64,000 nt of DNA, taken from contig NZ_NCST01000038.1 in assembly GCF_002088975.1 (NCBI RefSeq), forward strand, positions 62,001 through 126,000. Direction: 5' to 3'. This DNA comes from Henriciella aquimarina. GTDB taxonomy: Bacteria > Pseudomonadota > Alphaproteobacteria > Caulobacterales > Hyphomonadaceae. The stretch's first letter is position 1; each line of letters starts with the position of its first letter. Both the position numbers and the translations under genes were made by a program. The notes under the pieces are model-generated. The model saw nothing but the letters and a program-made list of their open reading frames with translations, was not told the origin of the DNA and searched no databases. Below are positions 23,979-32,667 of the stretch, piece by piece.

Positions 23979-25430
23979 GTGCAAACCTGGCAAGTGAGCC
24001 TCAGCGCGCGGATCGATGCCACACGCCCCGGCCCGCTCTACATGCAGATCATCCAGGCCGTGATCCGCGACATCGAGAGCGGCCGGCTGGGGCCCGGCAC
24101 CTATCTGCCGAGCAGCCGGGCGCTGGCGACGATCCTCAACGTCAACCGCAAGACCGTCGTGCTCGCCTATGAAGACCTCGTCGCTCAGGGCTGGCTCGCC
24201 ACATCGGCGACACGTGGCACCTTCGTCTCCGAAACCTTGCCGGAGACGGGCACCGGCGCCCCGGTTTCTCCGGACCCCGACACGGCGCGCACAAGCTACC
24301 GCTTCAAGGCGCCGCCCCAACGGCCCCTCGCCCTGTCAGACGGAGAGGGTCTGAGGCTCGATGAAGGCTCTCCCGATGGACGGCTCTTCCCGCCGGAATT
24401 GCTGGTTCGGGCCTATCGCACGGCCACGCACAGGGCCTCGAGGGCCAGGGCCTTCCAGTACCGCGACCCGCGCGGCACACCGGACCTGCGCCGGGCCATC
24501 GCCGCGATGCTGAAGGCCCAGCGCGGCCTTGCCGTCAACGAGTCCAATATCTGCATCACCCGCGGCAGCCAGAACGGCCTCTTCCTCACCGCCATGGCTC
24601 TGCTCCAGCCGGGTGACGCCGTCATCGTCGAAGACCTGACCTATGAACCGGCCGTCGCCGCCTTCCGCGCGCTGGGCGCCCGGATCATCCCGGTCGGGCT
24701 TGATGATGGCGGGATGGATGTCGATGCCATCGAAGCGGTTTGCCGCAAGGCCCCGGTGAAAGCCGTCTTCGTGACGCCGCACCACCAGTTCCCGACCACG
24801 GTCGCGCTGAGGCCCGACCGGCGGCTGCGCCTGGTGGAACTCGCCCGCAATATCGGCTTCGCGATCATCGAGGACGATTACGACCACGAATTCCACTTCC
24901 AGTCCCAGCCCCTCCTGCCCATTGCCGCCTATGCGCCGGGCGAGGCGGTCTATATCGGCTCGCTCTCCAAACTTCTCCTGCCGGCCCTGCGGATCGGCTA
25001 TGTCGCGGCCCCCTCCGACAAGATCGACGCGCTGGCGCACATGGTCTCGCTGAATGACGGCATGGGAAACACGCTGACCGAGAACACCGCTGCCCTTCTC
25101 ATGGAGACCGGCGAATTGCGCCGTCATGCCAGGAAGGCCCGCAAGATCTATGCAGAGCGGCGCGAACGCTTCGCCGATGCCCTGACATCCATCCTTGGCG
25201 ACAAGGTCGATTTCCAGGTGCCGGATGGCGGACTGGCTTTCTGGCTGACCTTCCGGGGTGACCTCGCCCGTATCGAGCAGCGCGCCAGCGCCGCCGGGCT
25301 GCACTTTGCCTCACACCGTTCTTACAAGGCTCAGCGCGACGCCCCATCAGGCCTGCGGATCGGGTTCGCCAGCCTGACGGATGCTGAAGCCATTAAAGCG
25401 ATTGAGGCCCTGAACACGGCGGCCGCCTGA
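23979..25430 (+). CDS. MocR/GabR-type PLP-dependent transcriptional regulator
   Basis: This protein of 483 residues fuses a GntR-type winged helix to an aminotransferase-fold domain. The helix-turn-helix occupies about residues 20-80 (YLPSSRALATILNVNRKTVV). The fold-type-I domain covers about 120-480 and has the PLP lysine in SLSKLLLPALRIGY. AGGGGGA seven bases before GTG 23979 favours that start; an ATG at 23955 adds eight residues but lacks a ribosome site. Members use PLP or an amino-substrate adduct as effector. It is divergent from the PaiB-like gene, the likely target. Confidence 0.87.
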   Translation: MQTWQVSLSARIDATRPGPLYMQIIQAVIRDIESGRLGPGTYLPSSRALATILNVNRKTVVLAYEDLVAQGWLATSATRGTFVSETLPETGTGAPVSPDPDTARTSYRFKAPPQRPLALSDGEGLRLDEGSPDGRLFPPELLVRAYRTATHRASRARAFQYRDPRGTPDLRRAIAAMLKAQRGLAVNESNICITRGSQNGLFLTAMALLQPGDAVIVEDLTYEPAVAAFRALGARIIPVGLDDGGMDVDAIEAVCRKAPVKAVFVTPHHQFPTTVALRPDRRLRLVELARNIGFAIIEDDYDHEFHFQSQPLLPIAAYAPGEAVYIGSLSKLLLPALRIGYVAAPSDKIDALAHMVSLNDGMGNTLTENTAALLMETGELRRHARKARKIYAERRERFADALTSILGDKVDFQVPDGGLAFWLTFRGDLARIEQRASAAGLHFASHRSYKAQRDAPSGLRIGFASLTDAEAIKAIEALNTAAA

Positions 25431-25550
25431 CCAATTGGACCCCTTATTATTCAAAAAACTGGATGTTCACTGATCCAGACGGTCTCTCCATCCTGCCACA
25501 TACAGACGACCGGGCTTCATGACCCTCACCATCAGGAAGGACAGGACGGT

Positions 25551-26324
25551 GTGACCACCCTTGCAGAGACCTTGAGAACCCGCCGGACAATCGGCTTCCA
25601 AAGCGTCTTTCCGGCGGGCTTTGTCGACCCGATGCATGCCCATGACCATGCGCAGCTGGCCTTTTCGCTCTCGGGCGTCATCTCGGTAAAAACCGCGGCG
25701 GCCAGCTATACACTGCCCCCCAACCGGGCAGTCTGGATCCCGGCCGCCATGCCGCACGAAACGACTGGCCGGGGCGATGTGCGGGTCCAGGTTCTCTATG
25801 CCGACGCCGGCCACTGCCGTACCGGCGACACCTGCCGGATCTTCGAGGTGACGCCGCTCATCCGCGGCCTGGTCCATGAGGTCACGCAGTTCGACACCAG
25901 GAGCGGGCCGACCCGACGGGAAACCCGGCTGATCGACCTGCTGCTGGACGAGCTGGCCCGCACGCCCGACCTGGAGGTCGGCACCATCATGCCCGACGAC
26001 ACACGGCTGAGACGCGTCTGCGACACGATCCTCGCCTCACCTGCCGATGGTCGCGACGTCGAGGAATGGGCGAAACTTGCCGGCATGGGGCGGCGCACCT
26101 TCACCCGCCACTTCCGCCAGCAGACCGGCATGGGTTTCGGCATCTGGCGCCAGCAGGTCCGCCTGATGGAAGCGGTCTCCAGGCTGTCGGCCGGCGAGCC
26201 CGTCACCCATGTGGCCTATGAGGTCGGCTATGAGAGCCCCAGCGCCTTCGCCGCCATGTTTCATCGCACCTTCGGCCTCTCTCCGCGCAGCTATCGCAAT
26301 GCCTGCGCACCGCGCCCCAGCTGA
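25551..26324 (+). CDS. AraC-family transcriptional regulator with cupin sensor
   Basis: This 257-residue regulator has an N-terminal cupin-like sensor (about 15-90, with HDHAQLAFSLSG and PHET) and a C-terminal AraC double helix-turn-helix (about 155-250). The second HTH contains VAYEVGYESPSAFAAMFHRTFG, trimmed here to the family pattern GYxSxSAFxxxFxRxFG. The start is a GTG preceded by AGGAAGGACAGG. It sits 128 bases upstream of the Fur-boxed TonB receptor operon in the same direction and 120 bases after the MocR gene. It could respond to the ligand of that receptor, but the cupin gives no clue to the effector. Confidence 0.85.
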   Translation: MTTLAETLRTRRTIGFQSVFPAGFVDPMHAHDHAQLAFSLSGVISVKTAAASYTLPPNRAVWIPAAMPHETTGRGDVRVQVLYADAGHCRTGDTCRIFEVTPLIRGLVHEVTQFDTRSGPTRRETRLIDLLLDELARTPDLEVGTIMPDDTRLRRVCDTILASPADGRDVEEWAKLAGMGRRTFTRHFRQQTGMGFGIWRQQVRLMEAVSRLSAGEPVTHVAYEVGYESPSAFAAMFHRTFGLSPRSYRNACAPRPS

Positions 26325-26412
26325 CCTCCAGGCAGGCAGGCCTCTGCCCTTCCCCGGCGTCCAGTAAGCCCGTCGGCTATTCGCCCTTTACAGCAAAACC
26401 CCACCTCTCTAG

Positions 26413-26436
26413 TGCGAATGCAAATAACTCGCATTC
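26413..26436 (+). promoter_or_regulatory. Candidate Fur box upstream of TonB receptor operon
   Basis: The core TGCAAATAACTCGCA (26419-26433) fits the 7-1-7 Fur half-site pattern of alphaproteobacteria. It is nested in an outer perfect inverted repeat, GAATGC (26416-26421) with GCATTC (26431-26436). It ends 16 bases before the ATG, overlapping the leader, which fits repression in high iron. Confidence 0.55.
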
Positions 26437-26452
26437 TTGCTCAGAGGGGCCA

Positions 26453-28600
26453 ATGAAATACTCTATCCTGCTCGCCGGCGCGAGCATCCTTGCGCTCGGC
26501 GCGACCGCTCAGGACGCCCAGGAAACCAAGGCCGACGACGAAAGCCGTCAGCAAACGGTCATCGTCACCGGCCAGAAAATCGAAACGGCCCTGCAGGACG
26601 TCGCCGCCAGTGTCGACGTCGTCACCGCTGAAGAGATTGCGCGCGAACCGATCGCCGACCTCTACGACATCGTCGACCGCATTCCGAACGTGACGACCTC
26701 TTTCGGCGATCTCGGCTTTGCCATTCGCGGCATCGACCAGCGCGGGATTGGCGGGTCCGGGCGCGGCCAGACTTTGACGGTCTATGTCGATGACGCCTCG
26801 CTCGGCAATTATACGACCTTCTTCGGCCCGCTCGATGCCTGGGACCTTGGCCAGGTCGAGGTTTTCCGCGGCCCCCAGTCGACCAATTTCGGCCGGAACT
26901 CCCTGGCCGGCGCCATCTATGTCCGCACACAGGACCCGACCTATGAAGACGACCTGAGGCTGCGTCTCGAGGGCGGGGAGTACGGCACCTTCCAGATGGC
27001 CGCTGCCGGCGGCGGGGCCATTATCGACGACACACTCGCCTGGCGCGCCTCGGCCCAGCACCGCAAGAGCAACGGCTTCATCGACAATGTCTTCCTGAAT
27101 GAAGACGCCGACCGCAGCGAACTGACGAGCGGACGCTTCAAGCTCCTCTGGGAGCCGACGAATGATGTGCGCATCCTGTCGACGACCTCCTACACCGACA
27201 ATTTTGCCGGTGAGGATGGTATTGATCCGGCGACCGGCTTTTCGCGCAATGCCTCTTACGACGTTCCCGGTTCGGAAGGCACGAAGACCTGGCTGCAGTC
27301 GATCAATGCCAGCTGGCAGATCAATGAGAACTGGGAACTCCAGTCCATCACGGCCTATCAGCAAACGGACTATACAAGGCTGGAGGACTATGACGTTACC
27401 CCGGCGCCGGTCTCCGAACTGGACCGGACGGGCGACGATGAGTCCATATCGCAGGAATTCCGCCTGAAATATTTCGGCGAACGTCTGAGCGGTGTCGCAG
27501 GCGCCTATTATACGGATGCCTCGACGGACTATACCGACAGTTACACCATCCCGATTACCTTCGCCTATCCGACCCTGCCGCTCGACAATCTCGTGTCGCG
27601 CGAGTCCTATATCGACTTCTCCGTTGAGAACTATGCCTTCTTCTTCGATGGGGAATATGCCCTCACGGACAGTTTCGACCTGCTTTTCGGAGCCCGTTAC
27701 GACAACGAGACCCAGACCAATGAGGCCATTGCGGACACGCAGATTCTCGGGCCACTTCCGCCTCTGCCTCCCCAGATTCAGGCTCTCCTGGATGCACAGA
27801 CGGGCGTCACAGAACAGGCAAGCGAAACCGAGTATGATGCCTTCTTGCCGAAGGCCGGGCTGCGCTGGGCGCCGAGCGCGACCTCGACCTACTCCTTCGT
27901 CGTGCAGAAAGCCTATCGGGCTGGTGGCGCGGAGATTTCCTCTCTTGATGGGCGCCTGACCTATTATGACCCGGAATATCTCTGGAACTATGAGATCGCC
28001 TCCCGCCAGAACTTCATGAATGGCCGCCTCTTGTGGAACACCAATGTCTACTATGCCGACTGGACCGACCAGCAGGTCTCCATCCAGATTCCGGAGGCAC
28101 CGAACTTCTACACAACGGCGAATGCGGGGGAATCCACGATCTACGGCCTGGAAACCGACCTGACCTATGCCGTGACACCTGAAGTGCAGGTCTATGGCGG
28201 GGCGGGCTATGCCCATACCGAGTTCGATGACTTCCCGGACCCGAACGACCCGACCAACAACCTTGCCGGCAATAGCTTTCCCTTCGCACCGGAATGGACG
28301 GCCAATGCCGGGTTCGACTATGAGGCCGAGAACGGTGTCTTCGGGGGACTTGATGTGAGCTACCAGTCGGCCAGCTATTCCGACCAGGACAATCTGGATC
28401 TGAACGAAGTCAAGGACCGGACGCTCGTGAATGCGCGCATCGGCTATGCCTTCAACGAGGCCTGGCGTCTCTCCGTGAATGCCCGCAATCTGCTTGACGA
28501 GGACTACTACACCTTCCTCAACCGCGACCGGTCCGGGGGTGGTTTCTCACGCCTTGGCGATCCGCGTGTCGTGACCGTTCGTCTGGACGCCGACTTCTAG
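26453..28600 (+). CDS. TonB-dependent receptor, probable iron-chelate uptake
   Basis: This 715-residue outer-membrane receptor has a short signal peptide (about 1-21) and the TonB-box-like QTVIVTG near residues 34-40. A plug with VEVFRGPQSTNFGRNSLAGAIYV is within about 45-165, and the barrel ends VVTVRLDADF, with the required C-terminal Phe. AGAGGGG precedes the ATG. It heads an operon with a small membrane protein and a PepSY-TM protein, the layout of many ferric-chelate systems in which iron is reduced in the periplasm. The Fur-like box just upstream supports iron control. The siderophore or other chelate is unknown. Confidence 0.88.
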   Translation: MKYSILLAGASILALGATAQDAQETKADDESRQQTVIVTGQKIETALQDVAASVDVVTAEEIAREPIADLYDIVDRIPNVTTSFGDLGFAIRGIDQRGIGGSGRGQTLTVYVDDASLGNYTTFFGPLDAWDLGQVEVFRGPQSTNFGRNSLAGAIYVRTQDPTYEDDLRLRLEGGEYGTFQMAAAGGGAIIDDTLAWRASAQHRKSNGFIDNVFLNEDADRSELTSGRFKLLWEPTNDVRILSTTSYTDNFAGEDGIDPATGFSRNASYDVPGSEGTKTWLQSINASWQINENWELQSITAYQQTDYTRLEDYDVTPAPVSELDRTGDDESISQEFRLKYFGERLSGVAGAYYTDASTDYTDSYTIPITFAYPTLPLDNLVSRESYIDFSVENYAFFFDGEYALTDSFDLLFGARYDNETQTNEAIADTQILGPLPPLPPQIQALLDAQTGVTEQASETEYDAFLPKAGLRWAPSATSTYSFVVQKAYRAGGAEISSLDGRLTYYDPEYLWNYEIASRQNFMNGRLLWNTNVYYADWTDQQVSIQIPEAPNFYTTANAGESTIYGLETDLTYAVTPEVQVYGGAGYAHTEFDDFPDPNDPTNNLAGNSFPFAPEWTANAGFDYEAENGVFGGLDVSYQSASYSDQDNLDLNEVKDRTLVNARIGYAFNEAWRLSVNARNLLDEDYYTFLNRDRSGGGFSRLGDPRVVTVRLDADF

Positions 28601-28623
28601 AAGCCGGAAAGGGCTTGCCGCTT

Positions 28624-29172
28624 ATGGTGGGGACAATTGCAGGTCTTGGAGCTGTCCTTGCCGGGCTTGGCAGTCTCAGGCTGGCCTGGGCGCGCTCGGA
28701 TGGGCTTCGGCCCTGGCTGATCCTCGGCGGCTGGTTTCTGCTGGCCGCCGCGATCCTCGTCTTTGCGCTGGTGATAGGCGGGGAGACGGGGATCCCGGTT
28801 GCCATCCTGCTTGTCTCCATCGCGGGCCTCGGCCTTGTTCTTTCCAACCGCGAGGTGCGCCCGCGCAAGGAAGCCCGCCGGCGTGAAGAGGTCATCGACC
28901 CGTCCGACCGGCGCAGCCGCTGGTGGCGGGGCGTCCTGCGCGTGCTGCTCGCGGGGCCCTTGTCGGGCCTTGCGGCCATCCTGGTCGGCGTGGCCCTTGC
29001 CAAACAGCTGCCGCTGGCGGACGTTGACGCCATTGCCATAGGCGGTCTGGCGGTGCCACTCCTATGGGCTGGCGGCATGGCCTGGACGCTTTCCGACGAC
29101 AAGATCCTGAGGGCGCTCGCTGTCCTGGTTCTTGTCTCAGGCGTCTCCTTTGTCCTGGCATTCCTGGTCTAG
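28624..29172 (+). CDS. Small membrane protein, apparent DUF3325/DUF3649-like fusion
   Basis: The 182-residue protein has about five hydrophobic helices around a charged cytoplasmic linker (about 80-100, rich in Arg and Glu). The N-terminal half (LGSLRLAWARSD, then a Gly-Trp helix) resembles DUF3325. The C-terminal half (QLPLADVDAI, then a WTLSDDKILRA-like end) resembles DUF3649. These two small proteins are normally encoded separately between a TonB receptor and a PepSY protein, exactly this gene's position. The resemblance is by eye only and needs profile confirmation. A TTG at 28615 lies two bases from GGAAAGG, while the ATG at 28624 is 11 bases away, so the start is uncertain. Confidence 0.65.
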   Translation: MVGTIAGLGAVLAGLGSLRLAWARSDGLRPWLILGGWFLLAAAILVFALVIGGETGIPVAILLVSIAGLGLVLSNREVRPRKEARRREEVIDPSDRRSRWWRGVLRVLLAGPLSGLAAILVGVALAKQLPLADVDAIAIGGLAVPLLWAGGMAWTLSDDKILRALAVLVLVSGVSFVLAFLV

Positions 29173-29185
29173 AAGGAACACGAAC

Positions 29186-30718
29186 ATGGCACGCGCGATC
29201 TGGCCGAAAGTCCCCTCCCGTTTCGTAAGCGCCATGCTGGCGGGCCACTCCGCCCTGGGGCTCGCCTTTGCGGCACTGATCTACATCGTCTGCCTGTCCG
29301 GAACGGTCCTGGTCGTCGCCCATGAGATCGACCGATGGGAGAATCCGGATGCCCCCATCATCCACTCGGTCGACACCGACACGCTTGTCCGGGCGCTCGA
29401 TGTTGGCATGGACAAGGCCGAACAGGCGGGCACGCATGGCTATGTGAATGTCACCACGCCGGCCGACGGCCATCCCAACCTGTCGGTCCGCATCGCTGAT
29501 TTCCAGACCGGGCTGGACGAGACCTTCGTCCTGAATGGCGAGGGAGACCTCATGGGGCCGCGCCGCGACGGGTTCGGCCATTTCATGGAGCATCTGCATT
29601 TCTACCTGCACCTGCCGCACACGATCGGCCTGTTTGTCGTCGGCCTGATCGGCGTGGCGCTACTCTCCTCGGTCTGGTCCGGGGTCTTTTCCCACCCGCG
29701 CATTTTCCGGGATGCCTTCCGCTTCCGGCGGGGCGGGACCAAGCGTCTCGAGGAGGCCGACCTGCACAACCGGCTGAGCGTCTGGGGCCTGCCCTTCCAT
29801 ATCGTCGTGCCGCTGACCGGCGCGATCCTGGGGCTCTCCACTTTCGTGCTGGGCATCCTCGCCATGGCCGCCTTCGATGGAGATCTCGAACGCGCCGCCG
29901 AAGTCGTTGGCGGACCAGGCGTGCCGCATGATGAAGCGGTCATGGCGGTTCCGGACGTCGCCCCGATGATCGAAAGCCTGAAGGCCGACCACCCCGACGG
30001 GCGCCTCGCACGGCTCGCCATTCGCGAGTTCGGCACCGCCGGACAGACCATCCAGATCGATCTCGCCAAAGCAAGCGACCTCACCATCACCGACCGCTAT
30101 ATCTTCGATGGAAACGGCACCTATCTCGGCTCGCGCGGTTTCTCTGATGGCTCTCTCGGCAATCAGGTGATCGGGGCGCTCGGGCCGCTGCATTTCGGCT
30201 GGTTCAGCAAGGGCTGGGTGGCCGGTGTCGTGAAGGGCATCTATCTCGTGCTCGGCTTTGCCCTGACAGTGATCACCTCCAGCGGCGTGGCGATCTGGAT
30301 CGCCCGGCGCCGCGATAAAGGCAAGCCGGTGCCGGGCTGGGAGAAGGCCTGGATCGCGCTCGTCTGGGGCCAGCCCGTTGGCTATGGCGCCGTCGCCCTC
30401 GTGGCGCTCGCCGGCCTGCCCGTGCCGCATCTGGGGCTCTACCTCGTGCTCTGTGCAGCCGCCTTTCTGCCGGGCCTGTTTGTGAGCGCGCTGACCCTGT
30501 CGAGGGCGCTGCGTATCGTCAGCGCGGCCGTGATCCTTGGCGTCGTGATCGCCCACATTGCCCGCTACGGCGTTCTGCCGGCAGACGCGATGGCGCTGGT
30601 GATCAACCTTTCGCTGCTTGCCACAAGCCTTCTGCTGCTGGCTTCCGTGCAGCCGATCCTCCAGACCTTCAGGCCCGCAACGAAGCCGGGCATAGGGGCT
30701 GAACAGCCGGCCGAATAG
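29186..30718 (+). CDS. PepSY-TM membrane protein (ferric reductase-like)
   Basis: This 510-residue inner-membrane protein has four main helices with two large periplasmic PepSY regions, the PiuB-like architecture. After helix 1 (about 18-45) comes a PepSY segment, then FMEHLHFYLHLP with several His residues before helix 2. A second His-bearing stretch (EADLHNRLSVWGLPFHI) precedes helix 3, and two or three more hydrophobic segments end the protein. Paired His residues in the membrane suggest haem binding, as in FoxB-type siderophore-iron reductases. AGAAGGAAC before ATG 29186 fixes the start. It is the third gene of the Fur-boxed TonB operon and probably reduces imported ferric chelates. Confidence 0.85.
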   Translation: MARAIWPKVPSRFVSAMLAGHSALGLAFAALIYIVCLSGTVLVVAHEIDRWENPDAPIIHSVDTDTLVRALDVGMDKAEQAGTHGYVNVTTPADGHPNLSVRIADFQTGLDETFVLNGEGDLMGPRRDGFGHFMEHLHFYLHLPHTIGLFVVGLIGVALLSSVWSGVFSHPRIFRDAFRFRRGGTKRLEEADLHNRLSVWGLPFHIVVPLTGAILGLSTFVLGILAMAAFDGDLERAAEVVGGPGVPHDEAVMAVPDVAPMIESLKADHPDGRLARLAIREFGTAGQTIQIDLAKASDLTITDRYIFDGNGTYLGSRGFSDGSLGNQVIGALGPLHFGWFSKGWVAGVVKGIYLVLGFALTVITSSGVAIWIARRRDKGKPVPGWEKAWIALVWGQPVGYGAVALVALAGLPVPHLGLYLVLCAAAFLPGLFVSALTLSRALRIVSAAVILGVVIAHIARYGVLPADAMALVINLSLLATSLLLLASVQPILQTFRPATKPGIGAEQPAE

Positions 30719-30839
30719 AAACGCAAGAAAGCCGCTCGCCGTCGAGATGGCCGCACGCTGATTTTGAGGAAAATCAGAGCTGCAGATCGCTGTCTCACCG
30801 AAGAAGCAAGTTCACTTTTCTAAAGAAGAGGAGCTTGCC

Positions 30840-31421
30840 TTGGCGCAAACCGCACCACTCGACGCCACCATCCTGTCCCCGGCGCGGCCATTGCGCCTTC
30901 TGCCGGGCATGGCCGCGGCCATTGTTCTCTTGCTCACCGCCTGCCAGAGCGTTGAGCCTGTCCCCTATCAGGCGGCAAGGGCGGGCGCAGACGGCGGCCC
31001 CGGCTATAGCGAAACGCGCATCGACGAGTCGGTTTACAGGGTCAGCTTCGAAGGCAATGCTGCGACACCGGCCCGGACGGTGGAAGACTACCTTCTCTAC
31101 AGGGCTGCCGAAATCGCCAAACAGGAAGGCTTTGCCTCTTTCACGGTGCTGCCGAATGAAGGCGGCTCGGTGGAGGTGGAGACGCGGCCCGAACGGACCG
31201 TCTGTCACTACTCGCCCGCCGATTTCTCGCAATTCGTCTTCTATTCAGACGAGGACTTTGCAGCCGGCCCGGAAGCGCCCCCGAACACGACCTTTCACGC
31301 CTATATCGATGTGAAGCTGGGCAAGCCGTCAGCCGACGCCGTCGAGCCGCTTGTCTTCAAGACCGATGCGACGCTCGACTATCTCGAACCCTGTATCTCC
31401 GGCCCGGCGGCCAGCCAGTAA
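30840..31421 (+). CDS. CC0125/CC1285-family lipoprotein
   Basis: This protein of 193 residues has a lipoprotein signal ending LLTAC, Cys35. The mature domain begins YQAARAGADGGPGYSETRID and includes YLLYRAAEIAKQEGF, the pattern of the Caulobacter CC0125/CC1285 lipoprotein family. AGAGGAG six bases before TTG 30840 makes this start stronger than the internal ATG at 30909, which would cut the signal sequence short. The function is unknown. It lies 121 bases after the PepSY gene in the same direction and 46 bases before a carboxymuconolactone decarboxylase-like gene. Confidence 0.75.
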   Translation: MAQTAPLDATILSPARPLRLLPGMAAAIVLLLTACQSVEPVPYQAARAGADGGPGYSETRIDESVYRVSFEGNAATPARTVEDYLLYRAAEIAKQEGFASFTVLPNEGGSVEVETRPERTVCHYSPADFSQFVFYSDEDFAAGPEAPPNTTFHAYIDVKLGKPSADAVEPLVFKTDATLDYLEPCISGPAASQ

Positions 31422-31467
31422 ACTGGCGTGATCCGCCTTCCCCTTCCACACCCAGCAGGACACCATC

Positions 31468-31800
31468 ATGAAATCCTATCCCGCCCTTGCCGCCGACCTC
31501 GAGACCGGCCTCGAAACCTATTCCTCCGCCATGCCGAAGCTGATGGAGGCCTTTTCCGGCGTCATCGACAAGGCCACGGCCGATGGCCAGCTCGACACCA
31601 AGACGAAGGAACTGATCGCGCTCTCCATCGCCGCCGTGGTGCGGTGTGATCCGTGCATCGCGCATCATGTGAAAGCGGTCAAAAAGGCCAAGGCGACCCG
31701 GGCAGAAGTTGCCGAGGCGCTTGGCGTCGCGATCCTGATGGGCGGCGGCCCGGCACTCGCCTATTCGGTCTCTGCCCTGGAAGCCTACGACCAGTTCTAG
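31468..31800 (+). CDS. Carboxymuconolactone decarboxylase/AhpD-like protein
   Basis: This is a 110-residue single-domain CMD-family protein. The AhpD-like redox motif CDPC with the following His is present as Cys60, Cys63 and His67, so it is probably a thiol-active peroxidase-type member rather than a true decarboxylase. Typical members assemble as all-helical trimers or hexamers. There is no signal peptide. The gene follows the CC0125-type lipoprotein and converges with the host-attachment-type gene after 27 bases. The electron donor is not identifiable from this window. Confidence 0.85.
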   Translation: MKSYPALAADLETGLETYSSAMPKLMEAFSGVIDKATADGQLDTKTKELIALSIAAVVRCDPCIAHHVKAVKKAKATRAEVAEALGVAILMGGGPALAYSVSALEAYDQF

Positions 31801-31827
31801 GCGAGTGAGACAGAACGGCCCGGCGGC

Positions 31828-32277
31828 CTAGCCCGGCAGTGTCCAGGCCGAGAGCCCCTTCTCGATCTCCGGGATGGGGAGCTTGGTCAGGTCGCGGGGG
31901 ATCTCGCAGATCAGGGCCTTCCTGACAGCGGCGTCGTAATGGACGCGCACCTCCCCAAGCGTGTCGGGATCGCAGATGACAACCAGGCGGGTGATCGTCC
32001 CATCCTTCGCCAGTTGCGAGAGCGTGTCCGCAAACGCGGCTGCGAAACGGCTTTCCGCGCGCTTGTGAAGATCAGGCCCCTCCGGCCCGCTCGGCCCCGT
32101 CCCTTTCGACGTAAAGCGGCCCGGCGCGTCGCGGCCCATTTCGTGTGTGGGCGGATTGGCCGCCTCTTCATGGCTGAAATGGCGCAAATCGAGGATGTCT
32201 TCATCCCCCTGATTGACCAGCAGCAGGGAGCGCTCACCGTCAGCCAGCGCCACCATGGTTCCGTTCGGAAGTTTCAA
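31828..32277 (-). CDS. Host-attachment-type protein (baeRF/Host_attach family)
   Basis: The 149-residue form begins at a TTG codon with the family's usual opening LKLPNGTMVALADGE (written with the start residue as Leu), preceded by AAGGGGG. An ATG at 32331 would add 18 residues but has no ribosome site. The mid-part HKRAESRFAAAFADTL and the ending LTKLPIPEIEKGL are family hallmarks. The family is related to release-factor-like folds; the host-attachment name comes from Agrobacterium and the real function is unknown. It is the last gene after the RND efflux genes and the ArsR repressor on the minus strand, 74 bases downstream of the latter. Confidence 0.75.
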   Translation of the reverse strand: MKLPNGTMVALADGERSLLLVNQGDEDILDLRHFSHEEAANPPTHEMGRDAPGRFTSKGTGPSGPEGPDLHKRAESRFAAAFADTLSQLAKDGTITRLVVICDPDTLGEVRVHYDAAVRKALICEIPRDLTKLPIPEIEKGLSAWTLPG

Positions 32278-32351
32278 GCTCTGCCCCCTTCTGGAAACAT
32301 TGACGTCCTCCTCTTGATAAGCGTTTTTCATCAAAGCCAGATTGACGGCGA

Positions 32352-32663
32352 TCAAAAGCGTTTGCCCTCTGGGTCGTAATAGTCGCAGAGCGTTTCGATC
32401 AGCGCCGCGCCAATGCCCCCGGCCGTGCGGTAATAGATCGTCTGGGCTTCCCGACGGGACTCGACCAGCCCTTCCACCCGCAGCTTGGCGAGATGCTGCG
32501 ACACCGCCGAGAGGGACTGGCCCACCGCTTCGGCAATGTCCGTGACCGCCATTTCCCCCCGGCTCAGTGAGCAGAGGATCTTGAGCCGCGTTTCGCTGGC
32601 CATCGCCTTGAGCACAGCACACGCATCGGCAATCTGGCCCGACAGGGCATGAGGCTGCATCAT
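32352..32663 (-). CDS. ArsR-family repressor with a BigR/SqrR-like Cys pair
   Basis: This 103-residue winged-helix repressor has its recognition helix at about residues 46-62 (GQSLSAVSQHLAKL) and the wing at about 68-78. Cys31 (in KILCSL) and Cys93 (in TLCDYY) occupy the positions of the two thiols that form the tetrasulfide in BigR and SqrR, so a persulfide- or thiol-sensing role is plausible. The ATG at 32663 begins four bases after the RND pump stop, so it is in the same transcript. A second ATG follows at once, at 32660. It probably represses its own operon, and the sulfide:quinone oxidoreductase lies just beyond. Confidence 0.82.
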   Translation of the reverse strand: MMQPHALSGQIADACAVLKAMASETRLKILCSLSRGEMAVTDIAEAVGQSLSAVSQHLAKLRVEGLVESRREAQTIYYRTAGGIGAALIETLCDYYDPEGKRF

Positions 32664-32667
32664 CGGA

